36,314 bases of DNA from Planctomycetaceae bacterium. Its GTDB lineage: Bacteria; Planctomycetota; Planctomycetia; Pirellulales; Pirellulaceae. The notes under the pieces are model-generated. The model saw nothing but the letters and a program-made list of their open reading frames with translations. It searched no databases and had not been told where the DNA came from. Below, in pieces: positions 32,051 to 36,314 of the stretch. Positions within the stretch are counted from its first letter, which is position 1. Every line of letters starts with the position of its first letter. A program made the position numbers and the translations under genes. The stretch lies in NCBI GenBank assembly GCA_015490875.1, contig WFWZ01000199.1:1-36314 (forward strand). Direction: 5' to 3'.

Positions 32051-33049
32051 ATGAGTCGCTATGAGCTCTTCGATCGTTCCCGGATCCGACTCGAGTCCTT
32101 CCAGAAGCGAGGACACGACTTGGTTCCCGAAGGCGTTTTGCCGCTCGAACGGCCAAAGGTTGCTTACTCCCATCCCGAATTCCCTGAACTAACGTCGGCC
32201 ATCGTGGCGGCTCGCCAGGCCGACCGCCCTGTCGTGCTGATGATGGGAGCTCACCCCATCAAGGCCGGCCTGTCGCGCTATCTTGTCGACTTGATCGAAC
32301 GAGGTTGGGTCACGCACGTGGCATCGAACGGTGCGTCGACGGTGCACGACTTCGAACTCGCCCTGGGAGAAGGGACTAGTGAAGACGTGGCCAAGTGGAT
32401 CCGCCGAGGCCAATTCGGGTTGTGGCGCGAGCCGGGGCGACTCAATGCGATTGTCCTCGAGGCGGCACGGCGCGGCGAGGGGCTGGGAGAAGGGCTGGGG
32501 CGGACGATCGAGGAGGCGAGATTGCCGCGAGCCGACTTGAGCCTCTTCGCGGCCGGCTGGAGGTGCCATGTTCCTGTCACCGTCCACGTGGGCATCGGCA
32601 ATGACATCATCCACGCGCACGCCGACTGCGACGGGGCAGCGTGGGGCGCGGCGTCATACACCGACTTCCTCATTTTCGCTCGGACACTCGAGCGACTCGA
32701 AGGGGGCGTCTTCCTGAATGTCGGCTCGGCCGTCACCGGCCCGGAAGTCTTCCTCAAGGCACTCTCGATGGCTCGCAACGTGGCAGCCCAACAAGGCCGT
32801 TCGCTCCATCGTTTCACAACGGCCGTCTTCGATCTCGTGGAACTGCCCGATACGTTTCGCGCTGGACCGCCGGGAAAAGACCATCCGGCCTATTACTACC
32901 GTCCCTGGAAGACGCTGCTGGTGCGCACGGTCGCCGACGGCGGGCGCAGCTACTACTTTCGCGGCGACCACCGCCGGACACTTCCGACGCTTTGGTGGAA
33001 CCTGGCCGAATACCAATCCCGCGTCGTCTCGGCAGCGGGCCAAGCATGA
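32051..33049 (+). CDS. conserved protein of unknown function, possibly deoxyhypusine-synthase-like fold
   Basis: I recognise the 332-residue protein only as a conserved bacterial family. Striking blocks are VVLMMGAHPIKAGLSRYLVD, THVASNGASTVHDFELALG, WIRRGQFGLWRE, VTVHVGIGNDIIHAHADCDG, GSAVTGPEVFLKALSMARN, and YYYRPWKTLLVRTVADGG. The Gly-rich and Asp/His-rich patches suggest a nucleotide- or metal-using enzyme; the NGAS-x-HDFE block is faintly like deoxyhypusine synthase, but I cannot confirm this and the family's active-site lysine motif (WGK) is not seen; PWKT is the closest. ATG 32051 is favoured by GGAGGG about 10 nt upstream. There is no signal peptide or membrane segment, so it is cytoplasmic. 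It has its own candidate promoter and is followed by the repeat-rich intergenic stretch. Confidence 0.75.
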   Translation: MSRYELFDRSRIRLESFQKRGHDLVPEGVLPLERPKVAYSHPEFPELTSAIVAARQADRPVVLMMGAHPIKAGLSRYLVDLIERGWVTHVASNGASTVHDFELALGEGTSEDVAKWIRRGQFGLWREPGRLNAIVLEAARRGEGLGEGLGRTIEEARLPRADLSLFAAGWRCHVPVTVHVGIGNDIIHAHADCDGAAWGAASYTDFLIFARTLERLEGGVFLNVGSAVTGPEVFLKALSMARNVAAQQGRSLHRFTTAVFDLVELPDTFRAGPPGKDHPAYYYRPWKTLLVRTVADGGRSYYFRGDHRRTLPTLWWNLAEYQSRVVSAAGQA

Positions 33050-33116
33050 CAGACGCCCTAAGGTCGCCTAGATCACGGTACCAAGGGAGGGTATTTCTCG
33101 CAGAGCCCCTCCGTAG

Positions 33117-33136
33117 GTTAGGCTTTCTAGCCTGAC
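33117..33136 (-). repeat. palindromic hairpin repeat, inverted copy
   Basis: GTTAGGCT-TTCT-AGCCTGAC on the plus strand is the reverse complement of the hairpin at 33375-33394 with one change (a possible G-U pair). Confidence 0.8.
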
Positions 33137-33365
33137 ATAACTCTGCGTTCACTCCAACACGCTGTGCCAAGGGATTGTTTCTCGCAGAGCCGCAAAGAGC
33201 GCAGAGGGGGTTTCGCAGGTTGAGGCTGGAAAGCGGATTAATCGTTCATCCCCGCCTGTCGCTTCCTCGGTAGTTCCTTCTTTGCGTCTTGGCGCCTTTG
33301 CGCGAGGTACTTGTTTCTGGGGTAGCTCACACTTTCCAGCCTGACATGCCGAAGTAGGACGATAT

Positions 33366-33434
33366 CCAGCTTCCGTCAGGCTAGAAAGCCTGACCTACGT
33401 CTTGGCGCCTTTGCGCGAGGCATTTGTTTTTCGC
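33366..33434 (+). repeat. composite palindromic repeat, copy B
   Basis: CCAGCTTCC, then a perfect hairpin GTCAGGCT-AGAA-AGCCTGAC (33375-33394), CTAC, the tract TTGGCGCCTTTGCGCGAGG and TTTGTTTTTCGC. The first 33 nt match 15631-15663 with one difference, 17.7 kb away. Confidence 0.85.
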
Positions 33435-33527
33435 AAGACTGACGCCGGTCAACGCCTGACAAACGAATCCGGATCGGCAACAACAAAGGAGCCTAAAGGC
33501 CGAACGGGCCGTCTGGCAACAAGTGTC

Positions 33528-33827
33528 CTACTTGCGCCGACGCCAGTAACCTGGACGCCGACTCATATGAGCTACCGCCACAACGATGATTTCGTCAGCA
33601 GTGCGAAAGCGAAAGATAAGAATGTACGGAAACTGACGGACGCGAACCCACCGATACTCACCAGTCAACACTGGGAGTGATTGCCCTTCGGCGGCAATGC
33701 GGTCTATCGCTCGCCCCACCGCATCACGGAACCGTTCCGCGACAAATTCGGAACGATCAGCATACCAGGCTTTAGCCCGCCGATATTCTTGCGCCGCTAA
33801 ACGGTGAAACGAGACGGCGACGCGCAT
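33528..33827 (-). CDS. RelE/ParE-family toxin
   Basis: The 99-residue protein carries the ParE/RelE fold pattern: an N-terminal helix pair (FHRLAAQEYRRAKAWYADRS, then ERFRDAVGRAIDRIAAEG), the strand YRWVRVRQFPYILIFRF and the C-terminal motif IIVVAVAHMSRRPGYWRRR. Toxins of this family cut mRNA in the ribosome (RelE) or poison gyrase (ParE); which one applies is not clear from sequence. It starts with ATG 33827 and its ATG shares one base with the stop of the upstream antitoxin gene (TAATG), so the pair is translationally coupled. The gene converges on the 32051 gene across the repeat-rich region. Confidence 0.9.
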   Translation of the reverse strand: MRVAVSFHRLAAQEYRRAKAWYADRSEFVAERFRDAVGRAIDRIAAEGQSLPVLTGEYRWVRVRQFPYILIFRFRTADEIIVVAVAHMSRRPGYWRRRK

Positions 33828-34036
33828 TAGTTCTCAGCTTCGAGCTCGGACCACGCAATTGTGGTCTCGGAATCCGAGAAGCGACGATCGAGCTCTGCGA
33901 GCAAGTCCTCATCGTCCACCGATGAGATCTGAACGGTGGCGGGCAAAGTCTCCATGATTCGAGAAACGAGCAAGAGACGCTCTTTCTCAGGCAGTTTGAT
34001 GGCAGCCTCGTAAAGTACCCGAGCATTTTCAGACAT
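33827..34036 (-). CDS. addiction-module antitoxin (TIGR02574-like)
   Basis: This 69-residue, acidic, helical protein has the pattern of the small addiction-module proteins found beside RelE/ParE toxins: an N-terminal helix with IKLPEKERLLLVSRIMETLP and a C-terminus with DEDLLAELDRRFSDSE and AWSELEAEN. The antitoxin gene precedes the toxin, the normal order, and overlaps it by one base. ATG 34036 has GGTGG five nt upstream; GTG 34045 is an alternative. The antitoxin should bind and neutralise the toxin and autoregulate the operon. DNA binding is not evident, since no obvious ribbon-helix-helix motif is visible. Confidence 0.85.
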   Translation of the reverse strand: MSENARVLYEAAIKLPEKERLLLVSRIMETLPATVQISSVDDEDLLAELDRRFSDSETTIAWSELEAEN

Positions 34037-34198
34037 CGTAACCACCGTGGACTAGAAGCGTACGGATCCGTACCTGTTCTCAAACAGCGCGCCGTAGCAC
34101 ACCCTCGTACGCTACAGAGCTGCGACGGCGAATTCTCTGTTCTCCGTTGTTCCGTTCAGGGCGAAATCCGTCTTTGGAATCCGGTCTGCAACCATGAT

Positions 34199-34227
34199 TT
34201 GCTTGCGATTGACCGCCCAGGTATATT
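34199..34227 (+). promoter_or_regulatory. candidate promoter for a small plus-strand ORF
   Basis: TATATT (34222-34227) is a good -10 with TTGCTT 17 nt upstream (34199-34204). It lies 55 nt before an ATG at 34282 with a strong ribosome-binding site. Confidence 0.35.
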
Positions 34228-34281
34228 GTACGTTGTCGAGAGCAGCAATGTAAAGCGCTCTATCAAGAGGAGGTCGCAACG

Positions 34282-34530
34282 ATGTCGGCTTTGTTGAAGG
34301 AAAATGGTACCTTCAACGAGGCGAAGCTCCGGCACCCCCCTCGTCCTCCCGATGTCTGGAGTCGGCGGCCATCGCATCACTTCCCGACGTTCCCTGCTCT
34401 CCTCTCGTTGTCACGTGCCCGATGGTATTCTCGAGGAGTTCTTCGAGCCGCTCGCGACCGGAAAGCCACTCCCAGTCAATGCGCAGCGCCCACAATGGAA
34501 GACCGCCGACGTCTGCGCTTGGCGCCTTGA
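34282..34530 (+). other. small ORF (82 codons) with strong ribosome-binding site, antisense to lpxK; possible gene remnant
   Basis: AGAGGAGG (34266-34273) lies 8 nt before ATG 34282, the best Shine-Dalgarno site in the region, and a plausible promoter is upstream. The first 16 residues (MSALLKENGTFNEAKL) look like a normal protein start, after which the frame becomes Arg/Pro/Ser-rich and runs antisense into the 3' end of lpxK. The sequence may be the 5' remnant of a lost gene fused to lpxK antisense DNA, or a real short gene. I recognise no family. Confidence that it is translated is low to moderate. Confidence 0.35.
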
Positions 34531-35473
34531 CCAGATCCTTTTCCGTACAGACGAGGGCAGCGGCACCTCGCGTGCCGGCCATCGCTGCAATCCGATCCCA
34601 GTCGCTCGCCGTGTACGCGTGGTGATCGGGAAAGATGATCGTGGGTAGGAGTGGTTTGCCGAGTCCTTCGAGTGTACGGACAAAAGCGCGAGGATTGCCA
34701 ATGCCGCAAAACGGTTGCCACGGACCGGGCAACGCATCCAAAGCGATCGTCGCCCCCTCCTGGTCGACCCACTCGGTTGGGCGCTCGCGAACGACGGCCA
34801 CCGGAATATCTGGATGCCAGCGGTCGATGTCTGCCAACAGTTGGGCTCGAGCATCCGGGGCGAGTGCGTCGCCGCGCGTGACGATCACGGCGGTGGCTCG
34901 AGCGAGCGAGCGAGGGGGTTCTCGGAGCTTTCCTCGAGGCAACAAGTGGCCACCTCCCCACGGCTGCAATGCGTCGATGAGAACCAGGTCGACATCACGA
35001 GCCAAGCGGCGATGCTGGAAACCGTCGTCCAGAACGAGAACCTGCGCGCCGCATTGGACGATGGCTTGCCGAGCCAATGCGGCTCGATCGCGTCCCTGGA
35101 GATGAGGAATGTCGGGAAGTCGTCGGGCCAACTCGCGAGCTTCATCGTTGAGTGACGAGTCGGTGTCTCGACCGTACCCGCGACTCAGCAAGACGCACCG
35201 GTAACCTCGCTCGGCGAGCCACGCAGCGAGATAGCGAACGGCCGGCGTCTTCCCCGTTCCGCCGACCGTCAGATTCCCGACGCTGATGACGCACGCGTCG
35301 ACTCGAGTGGCGCGCTTCCAGCCTCGGTCATAGGCGGCATTCCGAACGGCCACAGCCAGGCCGTAGAAGATAGAAGCGGCACGCAGTCCGGCGCGAGCCA
35401 GCATCGCTCCGGGCCCTCGGCGACGGCCGGAGATGACCGATTCCCACCACGACTCGAGTCGCCGGCGGCTCAC
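34313..35473 (-). CDS. lpxK: tetraacyldisaccharide 4'-kinase LpxK
   Basis: LpxK phosphorylates the 4' position of the lipid A disaccharide in the inner membrane, so this organism probably makes lipid A. The 386-residue protein has a hydrophobic N-terminal helix (about 24-50), the P-loop SVGNLTVGGTGKTP (about 64-77), SRGYGR, the catalytic DDGFQHRRLARDVDLVLID, the downstream LPRGKLREP and the C-terminal block FCGIGNPRAF...FPDHHAY. GTG 35473 is preferred over the longest frame (35515), which would overlap the upstream gene; it lies 4 nt after that gene's stop. The last 35 residues (GHVTTRGEQGTSG onward) are not usual for LpxK and coincide with the antisense small ORF. Confidence 0.93.
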   Translation of the reverse strand: MSRRRLESWWESVISGRRRGPGAMLARAGLRAASIFYGLAVAVRNAAYDRGWKRATRVDACVISVGNLTVGGTGKTPAVRYLAAWLAERGYRCVLLSRGYGRDTDSSLNDEARELARRLPDIPHLQGRDRAALARQAIVQCGAQVLVLDDGFQHRRLARDVDLVLIDALQPWGGGHLLPRGKLREPPRSLARATAVIVTRGDALAPDARAQLLADIDRWHPDIPVAVVRERPTEWVDQEGATIALDALPGPWQPFCGIGNPRAFVRTLEGLGKPLLPTIIFPDHHAYTASDWDRIAAMAGTRGAAALVCTEKDLVKAPSADVGGLPLWALRIDWEWLSGRERLEELLENTIGHVTTRGEQGTSGSDAMAADSRHREDEGGAGASPR

Positions 35474-35477
35474 GGCA

Positions 35478-35813
35478 TCAGCGCGGCGACGCTTCGGGCT
35501 TGGCCTCCCAGGCACGAATGATCAGTTCCTCGGTGCTCCACTTCTTCTGCTGAGCTTCCTTCTTCAGCTTCTGGATGATCTGCAGCGCTTCGGCCGCTTT
35601 CTTGCGGCCGCGGTATTGGCGACCCGACCGGCGACGGTCCTCCTTCAGTCGGAAACAGTGACGACCACTTTTCTCCTGGCTTCGAACAAGCGTTCCCAAT
35701 CGAGTCGTCCCTTTGTAGACGTCGGTTTCGCCATTGTCATAGACATGGAACACGAATCCGCCTTCCCGGACTTTGTCGACGAGCGTCCGCTTCGATGTGG
35801 CTTTCTTCGGCAT
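35478..35813 (-). CDS. small basic hypothetical protein upstream of lpxK
   Basis: I do not recognise a family. The 111-residue protein is rich in Lys and Arg, with a beta-rich N-terminal half (FVFHVYDNGETDVYKGTTRL) and a basic helical stretch after the middle (EDRRRSGRQYRGRKKAAEAL), which suggests nucleic-acid contact. It lacks a signal peptide and membrane segment. ATG 35813 has GGGAG seven nt upstream. Its stop is only 4 nt before the lpxK start, so it is probably co-transcribed. Function unknown. Confidence 0.7.
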   Translation of the reverse strand: MPKKATSKRTLVDKVREGGFVFHVYDNGETDVYKGTTRLGTLVRSQEKSGRHCFRLKEDRRRSGRQYRGRKKAAEALQIIQKLKKEAQQKKWSTEELIIRAWEAKPEASPR

Positions 35814-35896
35814 GAGGAATCTCCCTGATCAGGTATTCATGAGGTTCGCAATAAGAGACGGGCATGGTGTTCGTGGCTCGAAGCCGTAGTACGCCT

Positions 35897-36314
35897 CTAC
35901 GACTCGCCGCGCAGTTTCCGGCAAATCGCTTCGGCCATCTCCTGAGTTCCCACGGCAGTCGGGTCGTCACGGTGAGGCTTCAAGTCGTACGTGACGTCCT
36001 TCCCCTCCGCGATCACATCGGCCACTGCTTGTTCCAATCGACGAGCCGCATCCTCCTCGCCCAGATATTGCAGCATCAACATTCCCGACAGAATCAAGGC
36101 GGTGGGGTTGACCTTGTTGAGGCCTTTATACTTGGGAGCACTGCCGTGCGTCGCCTCGAAGACGGCCGCGTCGTCACCGACGTTCATGCCAGGAGCCACT
36201 CCGAGTCCGCCGACGAGTCCCGCCCCCAGATCGCTCAAGATGTCGCCGTAGAGATTCGGTAGGACCATCACATCGTACAGCTCGGGCTTCTGAACAAGCT
36301 GCATACACATATTG
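35897..36314 (-). CDS. icd: isocitrate/isopropylmalate dehydrogenase family, likely NAD-dependent isocitrate dehydrogenase (5' partial)
   Basis: The visible 138-residue C-terminal part comes from a beta-decarboxylating dehydrogenase whose start is beyond the window edge. [25 protein letters not shown] is the family signature with Asp residues that bind the metal and substrate; [22 protein letters not shown] supplies the NAD-binding loop. The HGSAP and [10 protein letters not shown] sequences and the ending ...GTQEMAEAI are closer to bacterial NAD-type isocitrate dehydrogenases than to LeuB, but LeuB is not fully excluded without the N-terminal half. It would catalyse the oxidative decarboxylation step of the TCA cycle. 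It lies 83 nt upstream of the basic hypothetical gene, on the same strand. Confidence 0.78.
   Translation of the reverse strand, partial: NMCMQLVQKPELYDVMVLPNLYGDILSDLGAGLVGGLGVAPGMNVGDDAAVFEATHGSAPKYKGLNKVNPTALILSGMLMLQYLGEEDAARRLEQAVADVIAEGKDVTYDLKPHRDDPTAVGTQEMAEAICRKLRGES

Larger units (their letters stand above)
33050..33527. repeat. repeat-dense intergenic region with palindromes and direct repeats
   Basis: No gene was found here. It contains: two direct repeats of CCAAGGGA, 4-6 variable nt, TTTCTCGCAGAGCC (33081-33107 and 33167-33191); an inverted hairpin (33117-33136); an eroded hairpin (about 33219-33237); two copies of a GC-rich tract CTTGGCGCCTTTGCGCGAGG (33289-33307 and 33401-33420); and a full composite repeat (33366-33434). 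The TTTCTCGCAGAGCCGCAAAG type tract resembles the reverse complement of the CTTTGCGCGAG type, so related elements sit in both orientations. It separates two convergent genes and may act as a terminator. Confidence 0.75.

Noticed and set aside
32051..33049. lactate racemase (LarA) as the identity of this gene
   Set aside because: The motif order does not match LarA, and no nickel-pincer-related neighbours such as larB, larC or larE are present.
1..36314. CRISPR arrays, tRNA or rRNA genes, transposases
   Set aside because: Reading by eye found no evenly spaced direct repeats with unique spacers, no cloverleaf-like tRNA and no transposase motif; the repeats at 15631 and 33050 are palindromic units, not arrays.

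Overview
The window looks like chromosomal DNA of a Gram-negative planctomycete, probably Pirellulales-like. It is GC-rich and densely coded on both strands. It carries several planctomycete hallmark genes: a DUF1571 lipoprotein-like factor, a giant PQQ-type propeller with a methyltransferase-like insert, zinc-ribbon/terpenoid-cyclase-fold proteins, and an UBact/Pup-type modifier. LpxK implies lipid A, hence an outer membrane. No tRNA, rRNA, CRISPR array, transposase or phage gene was seen. Both ends are cut: the first gene lacks its start and the last gene (isocitrate dehydrogenase, minus strand) lacks its N-terminus.

Layout. 1-3034: partial PQQ-like propeller protein. 3102-7274: a molybdate/tungstate-type ABC importer (a membrane-anchored tandem binding protein, a permease with a large extracytoplasmic insert, an ATPase). 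7408-9891: an exported unknown protein, an orphan LolD/MacB-type ATPase and a MoaD-like sulfur carrier. 9896-10669 (minus): a convergent ThiF/MoeB-like E1 with altered active-site residues. 10815-11708 (minus): DUF1571 protein. 12066-12740: glyoxalase-II-like metallo-hydrolase, overlapping a convergent FHA-GAF-histidine kinase. 14551-15576 (minus): YchF/OBG-type GTPase. 15769-20437 (minus): MoxR ATPase, DUF58 protein and transglutaminase in one operon. 20664-24490: zinc-ribbon/toroid membrane protein, SDR and quinone-oxidoreductase-like MDR. 24420-27098 (minus): PdxA (overlapping the MDR gene by 71 nt), TonB-like protein and a methyltransferase. 27348-29273: UBact plus a PafA/Dop-like enzyme. 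29285-31799 (minus): MaoC hydratase, then TrmH-like and RlmI-like RNA methyltransferases. 32051-33049: a conserved protein of unknown function. 33050-33527: an intergenic stretch packed with palindromic repeats. 33528-34036 (minus): a ParE/RelE toxin-antitoxin pair. 34313-36314 (minus): LpxK, a basic hypothetical protein and isocitrate dehydrogenase.

The most interesting locus is 27348-29273. A 54-residue Pup/UBact-like protein ending in Gly-Gly-Glu is followed 15 nt later by an enzyme of the Pup ligase/deamidase (PafA/Dop) family. That enzyme has gained about 105 residues, including a very hydrophobic double membrane segment, in the middle of its catalytic fold, and it lacks the family's usual catalytic aspartate. 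This suggests protein tagging at the membrane. A second theme is oxyanion uptake (ModABC-like) next to a MoaD-like carrier and an unusual E1, possibly tied to molybdenum cofactor chemistry. Composite palindromic repeats occur at two loci about 17.7 kb apart.
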